Assembly: GCF_037975245.1 (NCBI RefSeq) | Contig: NC_092582.1 | Coordinates: 17,386,577-17,450,576, forward strand | DNA: 64,000 nt | Direction of reading: 5' to 3' | Source: Apostichopus japonicus | Lineage: Eukaryota > Echinodermata > Holothuroidea > Aspidochirotida > Stichopodidae | Translations under genes and position numbers: made by a program | Shown: piece after piece, positions 23,397 through 34,933 of the stretch | Numbering within the stretch: position 1 is the stretch's first letter | Layout: every line of letters starts with the position of its first letter | Notes under the pieces: model-generated | What the model saw: the letters and a program-made list of their open reading frames with translations, nothing else | What the model was told of the DNA's origin: nothing | The model's database searches: none

Positions 23397-23980
23397 TTAT
23401 TTCCTATCCACGGCTTAGGTCACATTATATTCCACCATTCAATCTGCACCTAAATATATTGAATGGACAGAGATTCTTTTATTTTTGCCATATACATCCG
23501 AAAAGTGTTTGCAGCCTCTGACCGGCTTGTAAACAATGTTCCTATTATTAGGAGGCTATTTGCATCCATTGGATATGTAACGTTGTGAGCGTCTTATATG
23601 TAGCCTCAATGTTAGCTCAATTAGTAATTCAATTAATTAGTCAAACAAATCATTTAACAGGGAAAGCAATGCAAAAACAATTACACTAATTTATGTCACC
23701 AAACTTTCTGGGCGGTGGAATCAGGGCGGTTGGAACTTGAGGCTCCAAACAGGGGGTTGTGTTCAAAATTTCGGTCAAAAATTCCAGTACTTTTTGTTTT
23801 CAACAAAAGAACCGTTTTTATTGAATTTTTGCAACAACGTAGAACGTTCGAATTAATCTTACAGTTTTCATTCATCTTTAAAAAAATTGCAACAAACTAG
23901 CACTTTCTTTAAATTAATAATGATTAACTAAAAAAAAATGAAAAAAAGGGGTTCTTTCAGCTTCAAAATCACCCGATACT

Positions 23981-24840
23981 CACAGAGAACACAGTAACTT
24001 CCATAAATCTTACAGTTTTGTACCACAATAAAAACTGGAACGTGCTATAAATCGGAAGCACGTGATATTAGGATTACAGTAAGAACTGGGGATATGTGTA
24101 ATATCAACAAATCCAGTTTGATGGGGGTTATTTTTTTTGGGGGGGGGGATTTCTACGGCAAGATGCAACATGGACAAATACGTGAATAACAATTGATTAA
24201 TGACTAATTGATTTGTGTCGATGCCTTGCACTGTCGATTGCGTTATTATACCTCCCCGGAACTATACTTCCAAATATTGATGAATTATATGTAGATATCT
24301 TCGATAATATAATGTCCGATAAGCATAACCCAATTTTTGTAAAGTTCCTGAATAGGAGCCCCGGTGGTATATTCACACTGATAGAAGCGTTTCAAAGTAG
24401 TAAAAGTAATATTGATGTTCGGAGAAAAGCCTCAAAGAAGGTTCTAAGGAAGGGTGAGAGGAGGGATGACTTTAGGAACTTTGTGAGTAACACTGACCTT
24501 AGCAACATTTCGGAACGTCTTGATGGTATCCAGCCGATTCACGCAGCGAGATTACAGTAACTACTGTAAATCCAAAGTTTTGTACCACAGTAAATACTGG
24601 ATCGTGCTGACAAATCTGATAAATCGGTAGCATGTGCTATTACGTTTACAGTAAGAACTGAGGATATTTGTAATTCCAACAAATTCCAAACAACTGGATT
24701 TGTTGGAATTACACATATCCTCAGTTCTAACTGTAATCCTCATAGCACATGTTACCGATTTAGCAGAATTGATCGCACAATCAAGTTTTTACTGTGGTAC
24801 AAAGTGTTTATATTTGCAGTAGTTACTGTAATTTCTGTGT
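23981..24840. mobile_element. Composite: half M1 MITE + retrotransposon fragment + full M1 MITE
   Basis: The left half of M1 (23981-24118) is followed by a G-run, a 390-bp endonuclease fragment (24150-24539) and a complete M1 hairpin (24540-24840). The outermost ends are the M1 termini in inverted orientation. The same composite is present in unit B (45491-46348), so it predates the A/B split. It may be a MITE that captured host sequence or a chance nest of insertions. Confidence 0.65.
24150..24539 (+). pseudogene. Retrotransposon endonuclease/linker fragment inside the M1 composite
   Basis: Reads LIDLCRCLALSIALLYLPG and then YVDIFDNIMSDKHNPIFVKF, continuing through RRKASKKVLRKGERRDDFRN. This corresponds to the C-terminal end of the endonuclease and the linker before RT of the same element as at 15.8-16.6 kb. 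It has no catalytic GDFN and is cut off at both ends by MITE sequence. Confidence 0.75.
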
Positions 24841-25182
24841 AAATCAGCTGTCAAAATGGGTACTAACTATTAATGGAATTAGATTTTCACAATACCGAGG
24901 GGGCACGTATCCCCAGTTCCCCGGCTTCATCTCCCTGCAATGACTTGTCACTGAATCACCATTGCTGTGCAGGATCATAACAGGACAAATGGAACAAGGA
25001 CAATATGCATCCTTTCATGTTCTTTACACTTACCTCATGTGTAAGCTGTCACATGTGTGTGTGAATAACATAACATTTAATACTTCTCTAGTTTAAACGT
25101 TCCTATAGTGACGGGGGTCCTATAGATATATAACACAACAAGTACAAATTAAGATTAAGTGAACAGGTAAAATGTCTGTCTG

Positions 25183-25330
25183 TTCTTTATTCACTGCTGT
25201 CTCGGACCATATACTTTTCCCCACAACTCCTGAACCAATCCAACGCATATATACATAAAGCTCAAGAATATCACTATATTGTAAGAGCAGGGAGTTGTTC
25301 CATAACAACTCACTGGTAAGAGTATCAAAC
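25183..25330 (-). other. Conserved candidate exon or 3' end with AATAAA
   Basis: After an acceptor-like ACTCTTACCAG (minus strand) an open stretch runs with LLWNNSLLLQYSD; AATAAA lies at 25191-25186. By eye, about 210 bp here are identical in unit B (46611-46820), while neighbouring intron-like sequence differs by a few per cent. Phase 2 would be needed, which does not match the phase-0 exons upstream, so it may be an untranslated 3' part or a separate exon set. No function is assigned. Confidence 0.3.
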
Positions 25331-26205
25331 GCTGTACAAGACTAACAATAGGGGACACTCTCCATGAAATGCAATAGGCCACCTAAGGTGCAACCATTGA
25401 GTTATGCAAGTACATGTTGTCACCTAATACCCATGCGAAGTTGCCTTTGGACATGCGTAGTCGGCTGGAGAGCGTCCCCTGTAATACGGATGGAAGAAGG
25501 CTAAATATATCATCGACAAACAAAATTAGACAGGGTAACAGACTGTGACAGTGTTGTACAAATCATTCATCCTCTCCGTCTATCAGACGGCATATTGAAC
25601 CTCTGTTCTTTGTAAAGAAGCTTAGCTCATTTTAATATAATTTATAATTTGTTCTTTTGTTATATTATATGCTGATGTCGTTATGTACTAAATTTCCATT
25701 TCTCTCTTCTGTATATCACTGTTAATGAAATATGATGCGTGTTGATAACGCGAACGAAATACTAAATTGTCCTCCAATCATCACGTTTATACGAACGTCG
25801 TTAAGTGATTCGTCCATCCTCTCCACTCATGCCCAGTTGCTCAGTATGTTATATACTTTCTCTATGTTATGTAGGACTTTCCAACGTCGATCGAGTTTTG
25901 TTCTCAAGTTCAAGCATGGACATTTCAGAATCGTATATTGTACAATGAAAGCTCACACGCGTTGTTCTCAGCACTCTCAGCTTCTGTTCACACCTATTCT
26001 TGCTTCCCTCGTCGAGCTTGAAAGCCACGCAACAATAGCAATTATGTATGCACTGTGTGACTTCACACCTCTCAAGTCTAGTTCAAGCATTCCTCACATG
26101 TACATTCTTCCACAAATGTGTCATGTGTTGCTTCTGACATGCTGTCACAAAGCATTCGTCCTTCATAATACAACTAACTTCGCACAAGCGGGATGGTATT
26201 GTACC

Positions 26206-26286
26206 TCAAAACTCACATTCCTTTTCAATAGCAAATATAGCAAAACAGAAAAGCGTTTGCAAGCTAGCTGTCGTACTTACATATAC
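26206..26286 (-). CDS. Candidate terminal exon of locus 2 (unit A)
   Basis: A clean acceptor (TTTTCTATTACAG) opens a phase-0 stretch of 26 codons and a TGA stop, including a hydrophobic LQTLFCFAIFAI. It follows the 156-nt exon, which ends in phase 0, by a 559-nt intron. The sequence is identical in unit B. A GTAAGT six bases into the exon could instead make it a micro-exon. A long plus-strand frame overlaps it but is broken in B. Confidence 0.3.
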   Translation of the reverse strand, partial: VYVSTTASLQTLFCFAIFAIEKECEF

Positions 26287-26845
26287 CTGTAATAGAAAAT
26301 GAAGGAAATGGATGAGTTATATGATTGAGAGGACCTCATAGGAACCTTGGGATGTTCGGTAAGAAAACAAATTGACATTTACAATGTTGTGCCTATTGCT
26401 ACTATGCATCTTTTCATGAGTTTGAGAGAGGAAGTGGTGTAAAAGTCCCCCCCCCCACCCTACCCCCTCAATCAATTATATCATCATATAACAAAGAACA
26501 CATCCGGACAGTTTTCAATTTTGACATCCTCATTTAAAGGACACTTGTTATTGCTATTGCTATATCGCTACGAGTATCGCTATTGTTATTGCCATTGTCA
26601 TTGTAATTATTTTTATTATTATTATTATTATATATAACATATATATATAATATAGTATACCTATACGATAACTACGATAACAGCAAATAGGTAGACTATA
26701 TTATGTACTTGCTCTACTTCTCTGTATTGATCCCTTTTGCAACTGGAAGTGAACATCTGAATCTTTGTTATAGGGATGTGGGCCTCAATGATAATACGGT
26801 ATATCTGAATTTTGATTGGATTGTGAAGAAAGTCAGCCAACTAAC

Positions 26846-27001
26846 CGGCGCATTGTATGTTGGACAGATAAGGTCATCGAGCTGTAGAAATGTAGCAAAT
26901 GGTCTATCATCTATGTCCGGATTTCTATTTCTATAGTAGTGTCCGGATAACTGTGTCATCGATAAAATTAACATAGTACACCAGTCTTGGGAATCGTATC
27001 C
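26846..27001 (-). CDS. 156-nt exon of unrecognised gene (locus 2, unit A)
   Basis: Acceptor ATTTTCTCATCAG and donor GTTAGT bound a phase 0-0 exon of 52 codons: DWC near residue 6, LSGHYYRNRNP in the middle, FLQLDDLICP near the end. Length, phase and motif order equal those of the exon at 9997-10152. Unit B differs by Asp to Asn, Ile to Val and a silent Leu change, all mild. Two cysteines are shared by all three loci. This is the family's signature exon; the biochemical role is unknown. Confidence 0.7.
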
Positions 27002-27104
27002 CTGATGAGAAAATATATTTAACACGAAACATATTTATCATGTTCAAAGTGTCACAGGAAAAAGTGAAAACGATTCTTACAAAAACAAAAGTAAAACTAC
27101 TTAC

Positions 27105-27233
27105 CGTATATGAAATTGTAATAGTGCAGTATATTTTGTATTTATAAAGTATGTTGTCTCTCACAGAAATAAGTAATGTTATCTTCCATGATGAAAATAC
27201 ACCTTCTTTCATTTGAAAAATGTCCAAAGGCTC
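27105..27233 (-). CDS. Candidate exon 3 of locus 2 (43 codons)
   Basis: Open from a TTGTCTAG acceptor to a GTAAGT donor, phase 0 at both ends, 103 nt upstream of the 156-nt exon. It reads PLDIFQMKEGVFSSWK and later RDNILYKYKIYCTITISY. Unit B has a 6-nt insertion here that keeps the frame, and one Met to Leu change. A shorter version starting at TGTGAG (27159) would change phase. The acceptor's pyrimidine tract is modest. Confidence 0.45.
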
Positions 27234-28153
27234 CTAGACAATGATTATTTTAGCATGGTAGCTTAATTTTGCAGAAGGCAAGTTCTACAAAGTCTCACCG
27301 GTATCGTTCAATCAAGTTATTCTTCATACTCATCTATATTGTATTTTATTCTGCAGTTTTACTACATATTTTGTGTCATATATTTATTTCCTGTTACATA
27401 GCGCTTTAGAGCACTTGTGGATTTTACGCTTTATGAAATAAATTATTAATTTTAATTCGAAATTATGGTAAATTTAAGTAATCGAGCATTAGCCAAGTAA
27501 CCAACCATTATTGTAAATGACTTTATTATTTGAGTTTGATACAAATAGGTTGATAACAATAAAGAAAACACACCAATAATTGCAGATTTAAAAGTGCATT
27601 CATTTATAGCAAGCTGTGGCACGCTTAATGCCCACAATCAGCATGAGGGTAAAATTGGCACCTGGCTTACTACTTAAGCTTCCATTCATATGCAGTCCTG
27701 TCACTAAATCATTTGCCCCTTTTAGCGTTATAGAAGCGGTAACGTAAATACCATATGACGTTTTCCTTAATTCGTAAGAACATATTAACCTAAAAGTAAG
27801 CCACTTCTGACCTGCAGTATTTTACCACCAAAATACAAATTGCTTCGAAGTTGAACGGGAAAAAGACTATGGGACAAAACGTTCTTGACAGTGGGTTAAA
27901 ATAGGAAACCATGATGATTTACTTTAAAATACTTAGACAAAATATTAATACGAATTAGTTGTTTCTTGACGTTAATTGATGACCAATTTGATCAGCGTTA
28001 AGAGTAGATAATTAGTATAATATTATTTCAAGGTAAGTATGAAAGGATCAACTACTCGTTGTGACTATGTATAAGAGGAAAGACGTAAGAGAAAGTGGAT
28101 GAGAAGAACGCATGGAGGGTTCTACTTCTATTTGTTGCCTCCTCGTCCCCTTC

Positions 28154-29720
28154 TGTAGTGAAGTGAAATTTTGTAGTGTGCACCCGTTGTATTTACATGT
28201 CTTACGTAATAGTTCGTAACAGTCAGTTTTTAGCGTTAGCTGTTTCCACGTGTGGTTCTTCAGTTCTGTATACGTCGTTTTAATGGCAGCATCGTCCCTG
28301 CAGAGCTCCGGGGCATCGCCTCGTGATCCCGTTCATATTTTTGTTAATTTCACTTATTCTCGGGTTGTTAATTGCCCAGAGTTATTCATTATCTGTATCA
28401 CCTGAAGTCAGGAAGGAGATGTCACCCTTCTCAGAGGCAGGATGCCTCAGGTTTTTGGATGGTTCGGCTTCTGGCTCGAAGCCATTGGTTTCCAAGATGG
28501 CGGATCATACTAACCTCTATAGCGAGCGTGGAGAGCTTCCTTTACCGCGAGCGTAGAGTCCTCTTCTTCGTTTCCGCGAGCGAGCTGACTTCAGCGTAGT
28601 AAGAGATTAAGTAATACATATTGTTATTATTTAAAGTGCCGTACGTACCCTTATTGTTAATTGAATCGTAGTTGTAATTGTTGCCCTCTGGCTAGGTTGT
28701 ACTTCACTGTGTAAAGTACATGATAGGTTGTGTTTTGGACCTTGGTCCTATGGGTATAGCGTGTATTGTTAAGCACGTGTGTTGTATTGCGTACTTTTAT
28801 ACTGTAATGTTACAGTACCTTGAGTTTCAGTTTACCCAAAAGTTATTAACAGTTATGTATTATTATACTGTAGTAATTGACAGTGAAGTGTGTCATTGTA
28901 TTGTATTGTACTGTATTGACAGTTGAGTTGTATTGAGAGATTATTTATTGTAACTGTATTTTTGTATTGTACTGCTCGCAGTGTAGAGAGCGTATACTGT
29001 ATTTGTATTTTGTATCTTCAACATATTGTTTACTGTTGGTCACTATAGAGTTGTCTCAGAGCTTGTCCTTTAATCTTAGCCTTTATGGATAGCTATAGAG
29101 TGCCAAGTCTCTTGAGAGTTTGTGGGTTCAGGAGGTAGAAATTCCTGCTGTCTAGGAACAGTACGGTGGAAAGGCCTATAATGTGTTGCTGCTGGCATGT
29201 GTTGCCCTAGGCTGGCCATTACGAAGGTGTTAAATTCCTCGCCTGTTGGCAAACGTTTATTATTATTTATGCAGTTTATTTCATAATGTTCATTTTACAT
29301 TGTTATTTATACGCTTTACACATTTTAATACAGCATTGTAAGAGTACAAGAGTTATTTCGTAGCTTGAGTATTTATGTTACAGATAGAGTTCTGTAATTG
29401 GTATTTCACAGTTGGAGCATAGGTTCTGTGAATATTTCATAGGTTGAGTATAGGTTTTTCCCCGAGTAAGGATAGTTTTAATTAAGATAGTAAAGAGTCC
29501 TTTATAGCCATTTATTATATCAAGCCATTTAATACTGTCATGTGTCATGACTTATTCTTCACTTGTATATTTTCATTTTCATATTGTGTAGAGTTTGTAA
29601 TAAAATGTCAGCCGTTGTTTCAACGCAAGAACACTCTTGCATCCTCATTGATCACTTATGAGTTCGAAGCGTAGGACCCTAAATCCCGGTAATTTCCCCC
29701 GCCATCCGCGGTTCGCTTCA
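28154..29720 (+). mobile_element. Solo LTR (1,567 bp) of an LTR retrotransposon
   Basis: The insert starts TGTAGTGAAG and ends CGCTTCA, and is flanked by the direct repeat CTTC (28150-28153 and 29721-29724). Unit B shows the empty site with one CTTC at 49655-49658. TG...CA ends, a 4-bp target duplication and an AATAAA at 29599, about 120 bp before the end, fit an LTR in plus orientation. No gag or pol is present, so this is a solo LTR left by LTR-LTR recombination. A second copy lies in inverted orientation from 61585. It sits in the intron between exons 2 and 3 of locus 2. Confidence 0.8.
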
Positions 29721-29735
29721 CTTCAAAACTGTAAA

Positions 29736-29846
29736 ATGTACGGAAAGTTGCAAATGTTATGTATTTATGAATGTGAACATGACGATACAGTTTATGAGAT
29801 AAATCATATAGTATATATCGACATTGAGAACTATTATCATATAAAG
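29736..29846 (+). other. Possible plus-strand exon or open stretch with GTAAGA donor
   Basis: ATG (context AAAATGT) opens 37 codons (MYGKLQMLCIYECEHDDTVY…) ending at a GTAAGAAC donor. It is kept in unit B (49668-49779) with two amino-acid changes, one of which creates an N-L-T sequon. It lies inside the large intron of the minus-strand gene. No partner exon was found, so this is weak. Confidence 0.2.
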
Positions 29847-30606
29847 GTAAGAACACACACAAGCATATTTAACATTGGTAATTTGAAAACCCAATATCTT
29901 GATATTGGGTTTTGATCTTTGATCTTTGTTCTCTTATTCGACTTCTCAGTGGGAGAGTAACATCTTGACTTGATGATAAACCCTAATTTGCTCCATGCAG
30001 AGGATCACAGTATACTGATGGGTCTGTGAAATATTGTCATCAGGGGGTGATGTTAGTCAAAAGCTTTATGTTCTAAACCTACCAAATAAAATCACCTCAT
30101 TGAAGGTCTGATAGATTTTGATTTTTGGTAGAAGTATTGGTATTATTATATTCTTCTTTTGGGAAAGATTTCAACTATGATCTACATCTTAATTGCAAAA
30201 TTACATCATTGACACTTGCTCGTGCAAGATGCATTCACAAACTGTCACCAAATTGATAAGAATTCATCAATCATCGCCATATGAATGTGATTTTGACTGA
30301 AACATGAAAACAAATAACAGCATAGTTGCAATGCAATCTTTCCAGCCATCAGAATATTCGTTTAATGAGGATGTTAAAAAGATAGTCCAGCCTAAAAGAG
30401 AAAAAAAACATTCCGCTTTTTTCTTGGGCTGGTGAACGAGATGTTTCAAGTTCAGGTTCAAATGTCGCAAACGGACTCTAGGGATTGAATTGTACTGTAC
30501 CAGGATTCTAAGAAATATAATACACTTTCATCAGCCACCTTTTGTATGGACTATCCTGTTAACAACACTCATAAATGGGTCTGAAATTAACGGCATTTTA
30601 GCTTAC

Positions 30607-30699
30607 CAGATCACGTGCCTCACATAATCCTCTAATCACAGTGTCTGTTGTTTGTTGCTCGCAATTAAAACGGTAACACTGTCCTATAGGAAATTGTGT
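30607..30699 (-). CDS. Exon 2 of locus 2 (31 codons)
   Basis: A strong acceptor (TTTTAATTTTCATACAG) and a GTAAGC donor bound a phase 0-0 exon reading FPIGQCYRFNCEQQ and then VIRGLCEARDL. Three cysteines in 31 residues suggest an extracytoplasmic disulfide-bonded domain. Unit B is identical at protein level; the single base change is silent (Cys TGT to TGC). It joins in frame to exon 1 (phase 0) and to the candidate exon 3 (phase 0). Confidence 0.65.
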
Positions 30700-30724
30700 C
30701 TGTATGAAAATTAAAAAATATATA

Positions 30725-30787
30725 TTAATATATATATATTTAAATGAAACGTAATGAGAAGGAAAATCCAAAATAAAAGATGTAAAA

Positions 30788-30857
<70 letters not shown>

Positions 30858-30867
30858 TATATATATA
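30725..30867. repeat. (AT)n microsatellite beside SINE
   Basis: Long TA run interrupted by a short copy of the SINE tail sequence GAAACGTAATGAGAAGG. It forms the 3' tail of the minus-strand SINE. Confidence 0.9.
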
Positions 30868-30990
30868 AATGAAACGTAATGAGAAGGAAAATCCAAAACA
30901 GTGAAAAAACTTCCAATCTCCACCAGGATTCGAACCCGGGCCTCCCGCTTTGTACGCGGACACCCTAACCAACTAGGCCATGGACGCTGA
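30868..30990 (-). mobile_element. tRNA-derived SINE with intact Pol III boxes
   Basis: On the minus strand TGGCCTAGTTGG is a perfect A box and GGTTCGAATCC a perfect B box, followed by a ~55-nt unique tail and an (AT)n end. The T-arm pairs (CCGGG/CCTGG), but the acceptor stem is only partly paired and the anticodon loop (GTACAAA) is not that of a standard tRNA, so this is a SINE head and not a tRNA gene. Copies are at 31238-31335, 50698-50820 and, decayed, 51070-51131. Confidence 0.8.
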
Positions 30991-31237
30991 TTGTATGTCC
31001 AGAGGTTCGAAACCGGTAAGGAAGGTCGTTATTTCATTGTAGGCGTTTGACACCTGTATCGAACAATACTAGTTCTGTTTTTGGTGACATATTTTGCCTT
31101 ACTCTAGAGATCTAACATGATGCTAACCAACTCGAAAATCATTTGTGATTCCTAAAGCCGATCTCGAAAGAGATACTTTGAACAGACTTTATGTTAATGG
31201 AATGGAGGTAAACGACAAAGGCAAATGAATATATATA

Positions 31238-31335
31238 AATGAAACGTAATGAGAAGGAAAATCCAGAACAGTGAAAAAACTTCCAGCCTCCACCGGGATT
31301 CGCACCCCCCGGGCCTCCCGCTTTGTACGCGGACA
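31238..31335 (-). mobile_element. SINE copy truncated in the tRNA head
   Basis: Same tail and B-box half as the SINE at 30868-30990, but it ends at the anticodon stem (GTACGCGGACA) before the A box, so it is transcriptionally dead. Confidence 0.8.
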
Positions 31336-31356
31336 AATATAGCTAAACATTCATAG

Positions 31357-31394
<38 letters not shown>

Positions 31395-31396
<2 letters not shown>

Positions 31397-33309
31397 TAAC
31401 TCGCATTACACTTTTTCCTGTTTTTATAATCCAAGTGCTGTGGTTTGAATAAGTGTAATTCCTCAATTTTCTGTGGTGTTATATCCAACATTCATAACTA
31501 CAAAATGAAATTATCAAGAACTATAATTATGTTCGCCTTAATGTATGGTGCGCTTCCAAATATCGGTAACTCGCATTACGGAAAAAGGACACCTGAAAAA
31601 TTGACACCGGTACAAAATGGCACCGTGCTCAAACAAAGAATGATGTTTTCAATTGCATACATGTACAAGATATCTACCCTACTGATGTTTATATATCAGC
31701 AGTAGAAAATATGAAACAACTTCAGATGTGGTATAGAGGGTGGAAAGTCTGGTAACTCGCATTACAGTAACTCGCATTACACTTTGTCCAGTCATCGATT
31801 TTGCTCTTTATTGATCAAATTCTTTGAAAAAGATATGCTCCAAAGTCATTTTTTAAACACTTGGAACTCTTAGAAATTCTTAGAAACTGTAAAACACTTT
31901 ACAAAACTTTTAACAACAATTAGCAAAAACTTTATCCATCCTGACAATTATATCAATAATAATCGAAGCTGATTGAACCAGAAAATTCAACTGAACAATT
32001 GTTGATTAACAAGATTGCAATGTCCATTCTTGAATTATCAATCCAAATTTCCAGTCAAGGTAATCCAAGCAAAACTGGCAGCTCTCCGCTTCCATTTTAA
32101 TGTCTCAAAACATGTACTGAAAGTTAAACAGGTTCAAAGCTTATAGTGAAGTACAATAAAAGTTTCTTTGGCATGTTGATTAGTGATTGGGAACTTCGAA
32201 AAATTGTACTTAGGGTTCTTAGGAAAAGCATGAAACTAATAAAACAATTCTTGTCCCTAATTCTATCAGTATAAATAACATTATCAACAATAACACAATA
32301 GATGTATCATCATGCAGAATGAGGGCATGGTGGTAGGCCATTCTAGATAACCTTGAATGGATGGTGTTTTGTATCAAATTAAGGTTGATTTTCACATTGT
32401 AGTGACTTAAGCCACTCATATTGGGGAAGGGTTTTGCACATTATGATATTTGGGAAAACACATTTGACTTGGTAAACCACAACAATCTATCCCAACTGAC
32501 CAAGCCTCCGCAACACCGCCCCTCCCCCCCCCCCAGTGGCCCCAATCTTCCCTTCTGCAAAATCCCCTTCAGCCCCTCCCCTCTGCCCATCCCCACTAAT
32601 TCCGAGGTGCCCAAACCCTTGGCAACATCAGTTTCATATCAAGAATTATTTCCATCAGGATGTAAGGCACATTATAATGGTCATGATTTACAATATTTGC
32701 CCATCCAAGAACATACTAGATTACTATGTGATAGGCTACAGACTAATATAGCCTAAGCTCTCACAATTTGTCCTAAATATTGTATTAAGCAATTAATATC
32801 CCATGAAAAATTGTTAATGTTAAAATGGAGAAAGGATGTTCTTACTTTACTCATTTGATGATGTCACAGTTGAATGCAACATGGGAGGTCCGTGATTCCA
32901 CAAAGGTCAGGTGTTAAAATCATCAATGTCTGTTGAAACTGTCCTAAGGGTCACATGTGATGTAATGGAGGTTGCAGTGCATTCTGGGTACAGGAAGTAC
33001 CTACTGTGCACACCTTATAAAAGTATATATTAGGCTCTATTGCTTTGTTGATCAGTAGTACTGCAAGTGTGCTTTGTGAGATTGGAATAATATATGGTAA
33101 CTCGCATTACAGAGGTAACTCGCATTACTGGTAACTCGCATTACAGTTTTCAATGGCTCTTTATATCTATATACTAGGTACATTTCTAATTCTTTCAACT
33201 ATTGTTATACTCTTTACTTTGACTAGAAGCATAATATGAAATGGCAGGAAATTATCTGCTGCAGTGAAAAAAAAAGTTAAAAACTTGGTCTCTCGGTAAC
33301 TCGCATTAC
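31395..33309 (+). repeat. Dispersed 15-mer GGTAACTCGCATTAC cluster (unit A)
   Basis: Copies begin at 31395, 31565, 31751, 31766 (first base A), 33096, 33114, 33130 and 33295, all in the same orientation, forming two clusters about 1.3 kb apart. The intervening sequence is not tandemly repeated. The core has inverted ends GTAA-N6-TTAC, like a protein-binding site. See findings. Confidence 0.9.
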
Positions 33310-33417
33310 GCTCTCAAATCAGCTCTGTGTCGTTACAGCCATATGCCTACAAACCGAAATTGTTTAGGGGAATGGTAATATTATTTTTATATATCAGTAA
33401 TGGTACTACCAATACAT

Positions 33418-33465
33418 ATATATATCAAATTTATTATATATATATATATATATATATATCAAATT

Positions 33466-33516
<51 letters not shown>
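33418..33516. repeat. (AT)n microsatellite
   Basis: Two TA runs separated by CAAATTTATT. Unit B has a rearranged version with ACCGGT interruptions (53235-53380). Confidence 0.9.
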
Positions 33517-34933
33517 TATCCGTGTGCGTGTTTGTGTTTGTGTGTGGCACCATTAAGTTAACGAATAAAACTGGCGACAAATATCTGTCACGGGTGCATA
33601 ACATGTACTTTCTTTACAAAACAAGGTCGTTCAAGAGCATCCTCACACAACTGGATATCGAGAAAAGGAGCGCTTTAATCTACTAACTACTTAAACATCA
33701 TGATACATGTGGCGATCATGAGAGTACTTATTGACTATCCCACTAAACTGGGGGATTATCTGTTAGGTATTACCGCGTTGGTTGTTTGGAATTTCTCATC
33801 ATGTATCGTAATGAAATGGAGCACCTGAACACAAGTATCATGTTTGGTGGGGATCCATTTGGATAAGGACAATGAGTGCCGGAAGACTATGTTTACACCT
33901 AACACTACTAATACACACTGTACATGTACACACATGTATGTACTGTACACACTGTGCATGTATGTACTTGTTGACAATCATTTTATATTAAAGTCTTTTA
34001 ATTAAATGAATTAAACCAGAAACACTGAGACAAGTACATTGCAAATAGTTTTTGTTTATATGACATTAAAAACTGCACAGTATTGAATTTAATGAACCTG
34101 AAGTACAATACCCAGGCTCAAAACATGTGGAACATCAAAACAGTCACAAACGTTTTTTGTAAAAGTCCCAAACTTTGAGGATTTTTCATCTCAAAATAAG
34201 GCAAAACATCCTCCTGAATTTTTTGTACAAACAGGGTGGTACTACATCGCTTCAGAAAAAAATATCAGATTTTTTCAACATGACGCGTTTTGAGTTATTG
34301 GCTGTCAAAGACGACATCTAAGCAACATAACAACTTCATAAATTAATATTGAGAAAAGCTAGATTCCTGAAATTTGTTTAGGTGTACTTTATATTTATAA
34401 CTGAAGTATAAAACTCTGACAGCTCTAACATGGTTACTTTGTTTTAAAAAATTGGCATCAAAACCCCTACCTCATGCTGCATCGCAGCATGAAATAGCAA
34501 CTTTAGAGTTGCACAACTTGCAAATATATTATAGGAAAGCATTGCAATCATTATTTTGTATTGTTTGTACTAGACATAATAACCTCTGAAAGAATCAAGT
34601 ATCCTGTAGTTATGGTTTAAGAGCAATTCATCACTAAATATAGCATATTTTTAGTGAAAAGTACAAAATCGAATATTTTGACACTAGTTCTGAACGTATA
34701 AACAAACTACTGCAGAGTTTTGTATCACACAACACACACGAAAACGCGGTGTAATAATTTACCGCATACTACTGGCACTGCCATAGACAAGAAACTATCC
34801 AGGAATTTTTTCCTAACAACTAAAATACATCGAAAAAATTCACACGTCAATAATGGTATAAGCATAGTAAGTGCATAATAAATGCATTAAATATGTATTC
34901 ATATATGTATTAAATGTGAAAAACAAAGCTTAC

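Noticed and set aside
25120-25330. Resemblance of LLWNNSLLLQYSD to a motif of ADP-ribosyl cyclases (CD38-like)
   Set aside because: Short and from memory only. The other exons of the gene show no supporting cyclase features, and the exon phase does not fit.
25732-26292. 186-codon plus-strand open frame, the longest outside the retrotransposon
   Set aside because: In unit B a one-base difference near 47336 shifts the frame and the first third is lost. Composition looks like an antisense shadow, with no splice or start context and no recognisable domain.
28323-28556. Plus-strand frame with a signal-peptide-like start inside the LTR
   Set aside because: The second LTR copy does not preserve it, since the fold-back insertion and base changes break it. 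LTRs rarely encode proteins.
30868-30990. tRNA gene on the minus strand
   Set aside because: A and B boxes are perfect, but the acceptor stem is only half paired, the anticodon loop is atypical, and the same head with the same unique tail recurs in several copies. It is a SINE.
32421-32500. Possible RT motif A relic (DIWENTFDLVNHNNL, like DxxKAFDTVNH)
   Set aside because: The spacing is off by one residue, no other RT motif is nearby, and the following frame is a proline-rich C-tract artefact. The match is too short to call.
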